Source: Intestinibacillus sp964580155 (GTDB taxonomy: Bacteria > Bacillota > Clostridia > Oscillospirales > Butyricicoccaceae). From it: a stretch of DNA of 37,242 nucleotides. Shown here piece by piece: positions 1-7,536 of the stretch. The position numbers were made by a program, and so were the translations under genes. How positions within the stretch are numbered: position 1 is the stretch's first letter; each line of letters opens with the position of its first letter. The notes beneath the pieces were generated by a model. That model was not told the origin of the DNA and did not search any database. It worked only from the letters and a program-made list of their open reading frames with translations. The stretch lies in assembly GCA_964580155.1 (NCBI GenBank), contig CAZOJP010000017.1, positions 1 to 37,242 on the forward strand, in the 5' to 3' direction.

Positions 1-995
1 ATCAAAATAACAGCATAAACACGGTCGCACAGAATATCAACTCTTTTGCAGACCAGATTTCACAGCTCAACAAGTCAATCGCTTCTTTCGAGCGCCTTGG
101 AGAAACCGCAAACGATCTGCGCGACCAGCGCAACCTGCTGCTCGATCAGCTCTCCGGCCTTGTGAACATCACTTATAGCCTGAATGATGCCAACCCTTCG
201 ATGGTTGACGTTAAAATCGGCGATGCTGTGCTTATTGAGGGGACGACCGCGAATCCGATCACGAGTAGTCAGTCGGGTCCGGAGGATCCTCTTTCCGGTA
301 TAAAACCATACGTGTTGGAGCTAGGTACAACAGTACTCTCTAACAACGGTGCAAACGCACCCGTGACGGGCGGCGCGCTGTTTGCACACATGCAAATGTT
401 GAGCGGTACGGACGCAGACAACGCAGGCATTCCGTATTATATGAATCAGATGAATGATCTTGTGCGCAATATCGCAAAGAACATTAATGATATTCACCTG
501 GGCGGATATACCTATCCGGACGGCGCCAACATCAGTATGGATGGGGTGAATTTCTTCAAGGTGTACGGCCCATACACTATGATCACTGCGGGGAATTTCT
601 CAATCAGCGATAAGGTGCGCGACAGCATCTATAACATTGCGGGATCCTCAGTCGAGGTGTCGCTGACCAACCCTTCCACCCAGACCGGTAACAATGAAAT
701 TGCACTCCAGCTGTTTCAGGCACTGAACAACAACGATTATTACGGTCAGCTGAACAGCACGGTTGCGCATCTCGCGATCAATATGTCAACCTCGCAAAAG
801 GGGCTTGATGTCACAGAGTCGCTGGTTAAAAGTGTGGACAAGCAGCGGACCTCTATTTCCGGTGTCTCTGTCGATGAAGAAACCACCAATATCATTATGT
901 TTAAGCAGGCATACAGCGCGAATGCGCGCTATATTACGTCGCTCGACGATATGCTCGCCACGCTCATCAGCAACACCGGACGTGTTGGTCTGTAA
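1..995 (+). CDS. flgK: Flagellar hook-associated protein 1 (FlgK), 5' truncated
   Basis: This is the C-terminal 330 codons of FlgK, the first hook-filament junction protein, which is exported by the flagellar type III system and assembled at the distal end of the hook. The reading frame is open from base 3, so the gene runs off the left edge of the window. Near the start, translation gives NDLRDQRNLLLDQLS, the conserved FlgK/FlgE-like segment that follows the N-terminal coiled-coil region. The last ~50 residues (VDEETTNIIMFKQAYSANAR, then YITSLDDMLATLI) are the conserved C-terminal helix shared by flagellar axial proteins. The middle is variable, as usual for the surface domains. flgL follows after 23 nt with its own strong Shine-Dalgarno (SD) site, so the two are co-transcribed. 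Identification is by family pattern and context and is firm. The N-terminus and promoter cannot be judged. Confidence 0.95.
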   Translation, partial: QNNSINTVAQNINSFADQISQLNKSIASFERLGETANDLRDQRNLLLDQLSGLVNITYSLNDANPSMVDVKIGDAVLIEGTTANPITSSQSGPEDPLSGIKPYVLELGTTVLSNNGANAPVTGGALFAHMQMLSGTDADNAGIPYYMNQMNDLVRNIAKNINDIHLGGYTYPDGANISMDGVNFFKVYGPYTMITAGNFSISDKVRDSIYNIAGSSVEVSLTNPSTQTGNNEIALQLFQALNNNDYYGQLNSTVAHLAINMSTSQKGLDVTESLVKSVDKQRTSISGVSVDEETTNIIMFKQAYSANARYITSLDDMLATLISNTGRVGL

Positions 996-1018
996 GCAAT
1001 CACAACAGGAGGAAAACC

Positions 1019-2479
1019 ATGAGAATCACCAATTCAATGATGGTTAGTCAGTTTTTGACAGATGCCAACGGCAGTCTCAGTCGTCTGAGCAAATATCAGC
1101 AGCAGGCTGACTCTACCAAGCGGATTGCCAGCATTGCAGATGATCCGCTCGGCACGGTTAAAAGCCTGAAAGCGCGCAATAAGCTCGCGACGATGGAGCA
1201 GTATCAGGAAAATATCAAGTCTGCGTCCAGCTACCTCAGCGAGATTGAGAGCGCGACAGATTCTCTTGGAGAACTGACAAAGCAAGCGTACGAAAGTATG
1301 GTTTCTGCCATTAACGATACCAAAACGCAGGATCAGCGCGATATTCTTGCAAAAGAAATTGAGAATTTACGCGATGAAATCTTAGCCGTAGCCAATAAGA
1401 CGATGGGTACATCCTATATGTTCGGCGGCTACAACTTTACCGGATCAACGGACGGTGCGGCAAAAACCCCGCCTTTTTCTGTGACAGACCATGGCGACCT
1501 GATCTATAACGGTGTCAATCTGTCCTCCTTCAGCCGCTTGGACGAGTTCAAGACCCAGACAAACATCATGACCGATCTGAAGGGGAAAATCGAAGCGCTC
1601 ACCGATAAAATCGGAACAGATTCTCCCACAGACGCTACGCTGCATGACAAGTTCGTGCCCGACCTGCTGGGTTACCTCAAGGATATGCAGGCCGCCGGAA
1701 ATGCCGCCCTGCAAATGGCGAAGGGCGGCGGTGTATCGGAAACAGACATGCTGGATCTGCAAGACGTGGTGAAGTTGACTACGACTGCGTACGATGCACT
1801 CACACAGGAGTACAGCAAGCCCTTAAAAAATCCGGATTTGGATCACAAGGATGACCCTAGCTACAATCCCAAAAATGAGTTTAACTACAAGGATCCGACC
1901 GATCCGACCGATCCGGGTGTCGTCCAGAATATTCTGCAAAAATTTAAGGATAGAATGAATGATACAACGGTTCCTCCAGAGACGAAATTAGAAAATGCAA
2001 TCAACAATGCGACGCCTGCGCTTACTCCTGGTGCACAAGACGAATTTAACGCGCAGAAAAACATGGGTTCAGCATTGCAGGTCGGCATGTCGCAGACGGT
2101 CGATGTCACGATGAACGGCATTGAGCTGCTGGGTTCCGGACGGGACAACCTGTATTTTGTACTCGATCAGTGCGTCTCTTATCTCAAGGGCGATTTGGAT
2201 CAGTCCCAGATGCCCCAAATGCTGGAGCGGCTGCAGAACAAGCAGAGCGATTTGCTGAAAATTCAGACCGGTATCGGCACAAACCAAAATCGTCTGGAGC
2301 TCCTCAGCAACCGCTACGAGACCAGCACACTTGCTTACAAAAAAATGCAATCAGACGCGGAAGATGCCGACATGGCGGAAGCGTATATGCATCTTTCGAC
2401 TGCAAAAACTGCCTATGAAGCCGCGTTGGCTTCGGGAGCGAAAATTATTCAGACCTCCCTTGTCGATTACTTACGCTAA
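1019..2479 (+). CDS. flgL: Flagellar hook-associated protein 3 (FlgL), long form
   Basis: FlgL is the second hook-filament junction protein, lying between FlgK and flagellin. The N-terminus (MRITNSMMVSQFLTDANGSL) and the segment SIADDPLGTVKSLKARNKL match the flagellin/FlgL N-terminal helix. TSYMFGGYNF is the typical FlgL motif before the variable domain. The C-terminal ~110 residues form the second conserved coiled coil. The start has an AGGAGG SD at 1008-1013 with good spacing. At 486 residues it is much longer than the roughly 300 of Bacillus or enteric FlgL. The excess lies in the central surface-exposed region (about residues 150-350), which includes a short low-complexity Asp-Pro-Thr stretch encoded by a 9-bp tandem repeat at 1892-1915. 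The gene sits between flgK and fliW, the normal clostridial order. Confidence 0.95.
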   Translation: MRITNSMMVSQFLTDANGSLSRLSKYQQQADSTKRIASIADDPLGTVKSLKARNKLATMEQYQENIKSASSYLSEIESATDSLGELTKQAYESMVSAINDTKTQDQRDILAKEIENLRDEILAVANKTMGTSYMFGGYNFTGSTDGAAKTPPFSVTDHGDLIYNGVNLSSFSRLDEFKTQTNIMTDLKGKIEALTDKIGTDSPTDATLHDKFVPDLLGYLKDMQAAGNAALQMAKGGGVSETDMLDLQDVVKLTTTAYDALTQEYSKPLKNPDLDHKDDPSYNPKNEFNYKDPTDPTDPGVVQNILQKFKDRMNDTTVPPETKLENAINNATPALTPGAQDEFNAQKNMGSALQVGMSQTVDVTMNGIELLGSGRDNLYFVLDQCVSYLKGDLDQSQMPQMLERLQNKQSDLLKIQTGIGTNQNRLELLSNRYETSTLAYKKMQSDAEDADMAEAYMHLSTAKTAYEAALASGAKIIQTSLVDYLR

Positions 2480-2517
2480 ATCTGTTGACTAGGCAAACGA
2501 TATGGAAAGGCATCACT

Positions 2518-3003
2518 ATGAAGATTCAATCGGCTCATTTCGGTGAAGTAGAAATTAGCGATCAGAAAATTTTGCATTTTCCGGAGGGACTGCCCGGACT
2601 CAACGACGAAAAGAGCTTTGCGCTGTTGACGGTCGCAGACAGCCAGCCCATCAACTGGTTGCAGTCACTCGATCATGCGGAGATTGCACTTCCGGTGCTC
2701 GACCCGTTTGTCATCAACCCCTCCTACGCCTTCGATATACGGCAAGAGGACATTGAATTTCTGGAAATCAGTGAGATGAAGGATGTCTACATTTTGAGCA
2801 TCTTGGTCATTCCCAGCAATGTCGACGATATGACGATCAACCTGTCTGCACCGATTATTATCAATGTGGTCAATAATCGAGGACGGCAGATTTGTTTGGA
2901 TGATAAGCAGTACCGCGTTCGCACGCCTGTGGCGCAACTGCTGAGGCAAGCGACGGAAAGCGGGAGGGAAAAGCATGCTAGTGTTGACAAGAAAGCAGAA
3001 TGA
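2518..3003 (+). CDS. fliW: Flagellar assembly factor FliW
   Basis: FliW is a small cytoplasmic protein that binds flagellin and, when free, binds and inactivates CsrA, coupling flagellin translation to filament assembly. The 161-residue product begins MKIQSAHFGEVEISDQKI and has the FliW core FPEGLPGLNDEKSFAL. The frame is open upstream to a TTG at 2485, but the ATG at 2518 is chosen because GGAAAGG lies 7 bases before it and because family members begin with this short strand. The 3' end overlaps csrA by 29 nt, so the two are almost certainly translationally coupled. Length is slightly above Bacillus FliW (~143), with a polar C-terminal tail encoded by the overlap region. Confidence 0.95.
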   Translation: MKIQSAHFGEVEISDQKILHFPEGLPGLNDEKSFALLTVADSQPINWLQSLDHAEIALPVLDPFVINPSYAFDIRQEDIEFLEISEMKDVYILSILVIPSNVDDMTINLSAPIIINVVNNRGRQICLDDKQYRVRTPVAQLLRQATESGREKHASVDKKAE

Positions 3004-3190
3004 AAGCGTGCGCATCGGTAACGAGATCAATGTCAAAATCATTGGCATTGATGGAGATAAGATCAAACTTGGGATTGAAGCACCGGAGAATATGCGCGTG
3101 CTGCGGGAGGAGCTGCTTGAGGAAATCGGGCAGGCCAACCGTATGGCTGCGCAGTCGCAATATCGTCTGTTTCGAACAGAATCACGATGA
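2975..3190 (+). CDS. csrA: Carbon storage/translation regulator CsrA
   Basis: CsrA is a homodimeric RNA-binding protein that blocks ribosome binding on target mRNAs; in Gram-positive bacteria the main target is the flagellin message and FliW is its antagonist. The 71-residue product has the family signature from its first residue (MLVLTRKQNESVRIGNEI). It continues with IKLGIEAPENMRVLREEL, holding the GIEAP turn and the conserved Arg that contacts GGA-containing RNA. GGGAGGG just upstream of the ATG, inside the end of fliW, serves as SD. It is the last gene of the flagellar operon and is followed directly by a strong terminator. Confidence 0.97.
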   Translation: MLVLTRKQNESVRIGNEINVKIIGIDGDKIKLGIEAPENMRVLREELLEEIGQANRMAAQSQYRLFRTESR

Positions 3191-3205
3191 AAAACATTCA
3201 TTCAT

Positions 3206-3240
3206 AAAAAAGCTATGCGCAAGAGCGCATAGCTTTTTTT
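3206..3240. terminator. Bidirectional intrinsic terminator after csrA
   Basis: A perfect 10-bp stem (AGCTATGCGC at 3211-3220 with its complement at 3225-3234, loop AAGA) is flanked by A-rich sequence on the left and a T-run on the right. It can terminate both csrA and the convergent proline-rich gene, whose stop codon begins at 3240. Confidence 0.9.
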
Positions 3241-4619
3241 CATAAACGGGCAAGTCTGGAAATTAAAATAGCGGCTTCCATGCGCGGCAAGGTGTCTTCC
3301 GGCGCAAAACGTTCGCACAGCGTATCCCGTGCCGCGCGCAAAGACACGGCCGGTAGGGCAGACGATAAGAGCCGCGCCAGCTCACCGCGCGTGATGGGGG
3401 CTGCAAAGTCGGTAAAAAAATCGGGCTTCATCAGCTTATTCTGCACAGCATAATGAACATAAGGCACATACCATGGCGTGACGTGTGCAGGGAAAGCAGC
3501 GCTTCCGCCGCGACGCAAATCATGCAGGATGCACGCAAGCTTGACTGCTTCGGCAGTGCGCACGGGCGCGCGCTCGTCAAGCGGACTGCCGCCTTCGTCA
3601 TCATAAGGCCGCGGACGCGGCGGAGGCGGATTTTCTTCTGCTTCGCGCAAAAGCGTCGTTACCGTCACGTTACCAAAAAGATACAGCGGAAACGGCGGCT
3701 GCAAAATGCGGGCAAAAAGCGGCGGACGATCCGCCAGCGCTTCGGTTAGCGTGGATGCTGTAACCGGCGCGGCGGCGGTGCTGCGGCCCGTGAGAGGAAG
3801 CGGTGTCTGTGCAGTGGGCTCCGGCGCTTGGTGCGGTGGAAATGGCACTGCGGTGCGCGCCAGCGGCGGCGCAGACGGCGGCAGGGGATGCGTGGGCACC
3901 GGTGGTGGCTGTGGATCGACGGGGGGCTGCACGGGTGCCTGCGCATCCGGGGGAGCGGCCTGCTGCGTCTCTGCCGGAGCAGCAGGGGGAGGGGGCGTGG
4001 TGATCGGCACCGTCGGGGAGGATGGCACCTCGGCAGGGATGATGGGCGGTGATGTAGTGACCACGGGAACCGTCTGCGGAAGGGGAGGCGGTGCTGCGAC
4101 CGGAGACGATGCAGTTTGGGGCATTGCATGCAAAGGCGGAGCAGGTGTCTCGGGCAGCGCTGCGTCAGGAGCCGCGGTCTGCGGCAAGGCAACCTCGATA
4201 GGCTTGGGCACCTCGGGTGATTCGGGTGGCGCAAGCGGCGGTGCCGTGTCCGGAGACGCTGCAGGCGGGAGATCGGGCGGCACAGCGGGAAGGGTCATCA
4301 CCGGGTCTTTCCCTGCGGGCAACAGTGCTTCGCGTGCGTGTTCGGACAGGCTCAGCGTGAATGCGTCGCTGCTTTCGAGCGTTAGAGCATCGTCGGGCTG
4401 AACTGCATCGTCCACGGCCGGAGGAGATGTCGGCGGAACAGGGCGCACGGGCTGCGGCAGCTCACCGGGGGCGTGCTCCCCGCCGCCTTGCGCTCCGGAA
4501 GGCAGCGTACCGTCCCAGAACAGTCCGGGACCGGTAATAGGCGGGAGAGGGGGGAAGTCTATATCGCATCCTCCTTTAAAAAAGGCAAGGGGCTGCTGCA
4601 ATAAGTTGCAGCAGCCCAC
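3240..4619 (-). CDS. Proline-rich protein with degenerate SLH-like C-terminus
   Basis: I do not recognise a named family. About 340 residues are dominated by Pro, Ala and Thr (wall-spanning or extended-linker composition). The last ~100 residues resemble surface-layer-homology repeats: TPWYVPYVHYAVQNKLM followed by APITRGELARLL, then a second degenerate copy ending EAAILISRLARL. No signal peptide is evident, so export is unproven. The start is problematic. The outermost canonical codon, GTG at 4619, lies inside the upstream gene's terminator hairpin and has no SD. The best SD (AAAGGAGG, 4571-4578) stands just before an out-of-frame ATG that opens only a short frame; the in-frame codon at suitable distance is ATA (4560-4562). 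Either a non-canonical start is used, or there is a base error or frameshift. The shadow frames with long Gly/Ser or Arg tracts are composition artefacts of this gene. Confidence 0.7.
   Translation of the reverse strand: MGCCNLLQQPLAFFKGGCDIDFPPLPPITGPGLFWDGTLPSGAQGGGEHAPGELPQPVRPVPPTSPPAVDDAVQPDDALTLESSDAFTLSLSEHAREALLPAGKDPVMTLPAVPPDLPPAASPDTAPPLAPPESPEVPKPIEVALPQTAAPDAALPETPAPPLHAMPQTASSPVAAPPPLPQTVPVVTTSPPIIPAEVPSSPTVPITTPPPPAAPAETQQAAPPDAQAPVQPPVDPQPPPVPTHPLPPSAPPLARTAVPFPPHQAPEPTAQTPLPLTGRSTAAAPVTASTLTEALADRPPLFARILQPPFPLYLFGNVTVTTLLREAEENPPPPRPRPYDDEGGSPLDERAPVRTAEAVKLACILHDLRRGGSAAFPAHVTPWYVPYVHYAVQNKLMKPDFFTDFAAPITRGELARLLSSALPAVSLRAARDTLCERFAPEDTLPRMEAAILISRLARL
4578..4617 (-). terminator. 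Intrinsic terminator after the chemoreceptor gene
   Basis: On the minus strand a perfect 12-bp stem (4606-4617 with 4590-4601, loop of 4 nt) is followed within a few bases by six Ts (4578-4583). It ends the chemoreceptor transcript. It also means the downstream proline-rich gene needs its own promoter or read-through. Confidence 0.85.
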
Positions 4620-4637
4620 CGGTGAAGCACAAGCTGG

Positions 4638-6458
4638 TCAGATTCCTTCGGATTTTTCGTCTAGGCGAAATTTTCCGACAAGGCTGGTCAGCAAGTGTGA
4701 CTGACGGGCCAGATCGGTTGCTGCGGCAGCACTTTCCTCGGAAGTTGCAGAGTTAATCTGAACGACAGAAGAAATCTGATCGACACCCTCGGTAATTTGC
4801 GTGATGCCAACAGACTGTGCCTGGGATGCAACCGCAATTTTATCGACAAGGGCTGTGATATCCGCAGAGCATGTCACGACATTCTGCATGGAAACCACGG
4901 TATCGCCGACGATTTGGGTGCCATTTGCGACAGCGTGAATCGTCTCGTTGATAAGAGACGTTGTATTCTTTGCGGCCTCTGACGAGCGCAGCGCAAGGTT
5001 TTTGACCTCGTCCGCAACGACAGCAAAGCTCTTGCCGGCGGTGCCCGCGCGTGCAGCTTCGACAGCGGCATTGAGTGCCAGAATATTCGTTTGGAATGCA
5101 ATATCGTTGATTGTCTTGATGATACCTCTGATTTCGGTCGAGCGCTGCTCGATAACCGTCATGGCTTCCATCATGCGGTTCATCTTTTCGCTGCCGGCTT
5201 CGACCTCGCGGCCGGTTGTCAGCACATCGGCACGCGCCTGCTCGGAGTGCTCTGCAGTGCTCTTGACCTGGCGGGCAATATCATCGAGCGTCGAGGAAAG
5301 CTCTTCGATGGAAGAGGCCTGCTCGGTTGCGCCCTGTGCAAGCGCCTGTGCGCCGCCGCTGACCTGATCCGAGTTTTGGCGCACGCTTTCAGCGGACTGC
5401 TTGATTTCGGACAGCGTTGCAGAAATATGCGTGGTGAGCCCGTACATGGACTTCAGGATTGTAGAGAAATCGCCGATATATTGATCCTCATGCGCGCTGC
5501 GTGCGGTGAAGTCGCCCTCTTCGAGCTTGGCAAGGGTATCGCGCAAGTCAAAGATGATGGCGCGTATGGTGTGCGTGAAGGCGCGCATATGCTCGGCAAG
5601 CAAGCCAAGCTCATCCGTGGAGGTGTATTCGATCGTAACATCCAGGCGACCCTCGGACATGCTTGTTGCCGCCGCTTCGATTTCACGCACGGGTGTCAGG
5701 ATGGACCGCATGAGGCCGCGCGCGACGAGTATCATGCCAAGCACACCGAATACGCCCAGTGACAGCATGAGGATATAGCAAAACAGCTCTGTGCGCTGGG
5801 AAGAGGCGTTTGCATCCGCTACTTGCAGTGCCAGATAGTTGCCGATATCCGTCAGTGTTTTGGTCAGCCTTTCCGATGCTGGCGAGTATTGCTCGGTATA
5901 GGTGCGCAGCGCTTCAACACTGCGGTGGCCGGTCGCATAGTTGATAAAAAGCCGGTAAGAAGTGTCAAATCGGTCGAAGTCTGCATTTAAACGATCCAGC
6001 AAATCCTGATCGTCAAGAGAGCTGTTTAAAAACGTGAGCTTCTCTTGCGCTGCAGCACCGAACTGGGACGCGAAAGCCACATCCTGATTGATTTCAGTCC
6101 AATCGTCTGTGATTGTGGAATGGAGCAGCCGGCTGCTGATTGCTGTCGTTGCCTGCTGCATTTGCATCTCGGCCATGGAGTTGACATACAGAACATCGTT
6201 CATGTAGCTTAGGTCGTTTGATATTCTTGTAATCACAAGAAGGCCCGCAACGCTGCTGATCAAAAAGACCAGCATGCTCATTGCGAATGCGGAAAAAATT
6301 CTCTTGCGCAGCGTCATAGACTGAAAACGCTGGACATTTTTTTTGATAGTGCCCTTGCCCGGAATGCGCGTAATCCGCTTTTTCTTTTTCGGACCCTTCT
6401 TATGAATAGCGCCTTTGGCATGACCAAATAATTTAAAGGCCAATGTAAAATCCCCCAC
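4638..6458 (-). CDS. Methyl-accepting chemotaxis protein
   Basis: A transmembrane chemoreceptor that passes ligand signals to the CheA/CheW array. In order: a Lys-rich cytoplasmic N-terminal extension (about residues 14-45), TM1 (~57-77), a periplasmic-type four-helix-bundle sensor (4HB_MCP-like, ~80-222), TM2 (~226-248), HAMP (~248-302) and the signalling domain. The conserved hairpin tip lies at ~452-472 (FQTNILALNAAVEAARAG), flanked by adaptation helices containing EEL/EES methylation-type sites. No C-terminal CheR-docking pentapeptide is seen. The GTG start at 6458 has only a weak upstream GAAGA. A TTG four codons later, preceded by GGGGGA, is an alternative and changes nothing functionally. 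A sigma-28 type promoter lies 43 bp upstream, placing the gene in the motility regulon. Confidence 0.95.
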   Translation of the reverse strand: MGDFTLAFKLFGHAKGAIHKKGPKKKKRITRIPGKGTIKKNVQRFQSMTLRKRIFSAFAMSMLVFLISSVAGLLVITRISNDLSYMNDVLYVNSMAEMQMQQATTAISSRLLHSTITDDWTEINQDVAFASQFGAAAQEKLTFLNSSLDDQDLLDRLNADFDRFDTSYRLFINYATGHRSVEALRTYTEQYSPASERLTKTLTDIGNYLALQVADANASSQRTELFCYILMLSLGVFGVLGMILVARGLMRSILTPVREIEAAATSMSEGRLDVTIEYTSTDELGLLAEHMRAFTHTIRAIIFDLRDTLAKLEEGDFTARSAHEDQYIGDFSTILKSMYGLTTHISATLSEIKQSAESVRQNSDQVSGGAQALAQGATEQASSIEELSSTLDDIARQVKSTAEHSEQARADVLTTGREVEAGSEKMNRMMEAMTVIEQRSTEIRGIIKTINDIAFQTNILALNAAVEAARAGTAGKSFAVVADEVKNLALRSSEAAKNTTSLINETIHAVANGTQIVGDTVVSMQNVVTCSADITALVDKIAVASQAQSVGITQITEGVDQISSVVQINSATSEESAAAATDLARQSHLLTSLVGKFRLDEKSEGI

Positions 6459-6500
6459 TCTTCAAGTTTTAGACAAAACTAATTGTTTTCGACATATATT

Positions 6501-6527
6501 ATTTCGGCATAAAGTTACAAAACTTAA
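6501..6527 (-). promoter_or_regulatory. Sigma-28 (SigD/FliA) promoter for the chemoreceptor
   Basis: On the minus strand: TTAAGTTT, 11-nt spacer, GCCGAAAT. The established sigma-28 consensus is TAAAGTTT-N11-GCCGATAA, so 7/8 and 6/8 positions match at the exact spacing. Predicted transcription starts ~7 nt downstream and gives a leader of about 35 nt. Confidence 0.75.
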
Positions 6528-6667
6528 GTGAAAAATGAAAATTTTAAGGAAAATATTTTAACGGTATTTTTAATTGAAACTTGCGTGCGTAAATCTGCTG
6601 ATTTGAGAGGGAAAATGTTGGGAAATGCAGAAATTGAGCAAGAAATCCTATAGAATTGCGGAGAAGA

Positions 6668-6696
6668 TTGACTTTCACATATGTGCGTCATATAAT
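6668..6696 (+). promoter_or_regulatory. Sigma-A promoter for the HD-GYP gene
   Basis: TTGACT, 17-nt spacer, TATAAT. The spacer contains the perfect 10-bp palindrome CACATATGTG (6677-6686), a possible operator. About 100 nt of leader precede the TTG start. The intergenic stretch 6459-6798 also holds the divergent sigma-28 promoter. I see no riboswitch match there, only a small CGAGC/GCTCG hairpin at 6722-6742. Confidence 0.7.
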
Positions 6697-6798
6697 TAAA
6701 TTGTGGAGATTAAAATTTGCACGAGCGCGTTGTGTGTGCTCGGAATAAGGATATGCATCACGTCATCACATAAGCAATCGTGCGGAAGGGGATCATAA

Positions 6799-7452
6799 TT
6801 GACGCAGATAATCGGGGAATCGATGCTGCATGTGCAGGGCGACATGGATGCGGACTTGCAGAAAGCGTGCGCAATCGTGGAAGACTTGATACGTAGCAGC
6901 AAAAATGAGACATGGTATGCGCATCTGTCAGTTTTAATGGAGCATGTCAACTGGCTGTATCCGCATTCAATTAATACAGCACTCATCAGCGGAGTGATTG
7001 GCAATCGATTGGGATATTCCGAGCAACGGATGAAGGACCTAATCGTGGGCGCGCTGCTCCATGATGTCGGACAGACGGCTTTGCCCAAACAGCTGCTCAA
7101 TAAACCCTCTGAACTGACGGAAGCAGAAATGCGCGCGGTAAAAAAGCATTGCGAACTGGGGGCATCGATTCTCGAAGATCTCCCGGTGTCCAATATCTGT
7201 AAAACGATTGTTTTACAGCATCATGAGAAAAAGGATGGCTCCGGTTATCCCTATGGGCTGGCTGGTGTGCAGATTTTGCAGGAATCCGAAATTGTCGCCA
7301 TTGCGGAGGCTTTCGATACCGCAACGACAGCGCGGCCGTATAAAGAGGCCAAGCCGGCGAAAATAGCGCTGCAGGAGATGTTCGAGAGACCCGAACTCTA
7401 TGATGCGGAGTTTGTGCGCATCCTGATGAACGCAATTGAGCCGACACCTTAA
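6799..7452 (+). CDS. HD-GYP domain protein, probable cyclic-di-GMP phosphodiesterase
   Basis: A compact 217-residue stand-alone HD-GYP domain, the family that hydrolyses cyclic-di-GMP. Visible metal-site elements are His56, the HD pair at 88-89 (ALLHDVGQ), HHE at 141-143 and the defining DGSGYP at 146-151. The usual Asp in the last motif is Glu170 (AIAEAFDTATTARPY), and the Lys of HDxGK is Gln92, so activity may be altered. There is no sensor domain or membrane segment. TTG at 6799 is the only plausible start: it directly follows an in-frame stop and has GAAGGGGA upstream. It faces a second HD-GYP gene across a shared terminator. Confidence 0.88.
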   Translation: MTQIIGESMLHVQGDMDADLQKACAIVEDLIRSSKNETWYAHLSVLMEHVNWLYPHSINTALISGVIGNRLGYSEQRMKDLIVGALLHDVGQTALPKQLLNKPSELTEAEMRAVKKHCELGASILEDLPVSNICKTIVLQHHEKKDGSGYPYGLAGVQILQESEIVAIAEAFDTATTARPYKEAKPAKIALQEMFERPELYDAEFVRILMNAIEPTP

Positions 7453-7488
7453 AAGCGTGCCGTAGGCTGTGCAAAAGAGGAAATAAAA

Positions 7489-7528
7489 AGGTTTGGAGGC
7501 TGTAGTGAGCAGCGTCCAAGCCTTTTTT
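7489..7528. terminator. Bidirectional terminator between the two HD-GYP genes
   Basis: A 9-bp stem with one G-U pair (7489-7497 with 7515-7523), A-rich on the left and T6 on the right, sits between convergent stop codons at 7452 and 7537. Confidence 0.8.
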
Positions 7529-7536
7529 ATTTGGTA

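Noticed and set aside
1892..1915. CRISPR-like or VNTR repeat
   Set aside because: Only 2.7 copies of a 9-bp in-frame repeat inside flgL; low-complexity coding sequence, not an array.
3706..4401. Gly/Ala/Ser-rich 231-codon plus-strand frame that looks like a repeat protein
   Set aside because: Mirror image of the proline-rich gene (CCN codons read as NGG); no SD.
6697..6798. Cyclic-di-GMP riboswitch in front of the HD-GYP gene
   Set aside because: Leader of ~100 nt lacks the GEMM core; only a small hairpin is visible.
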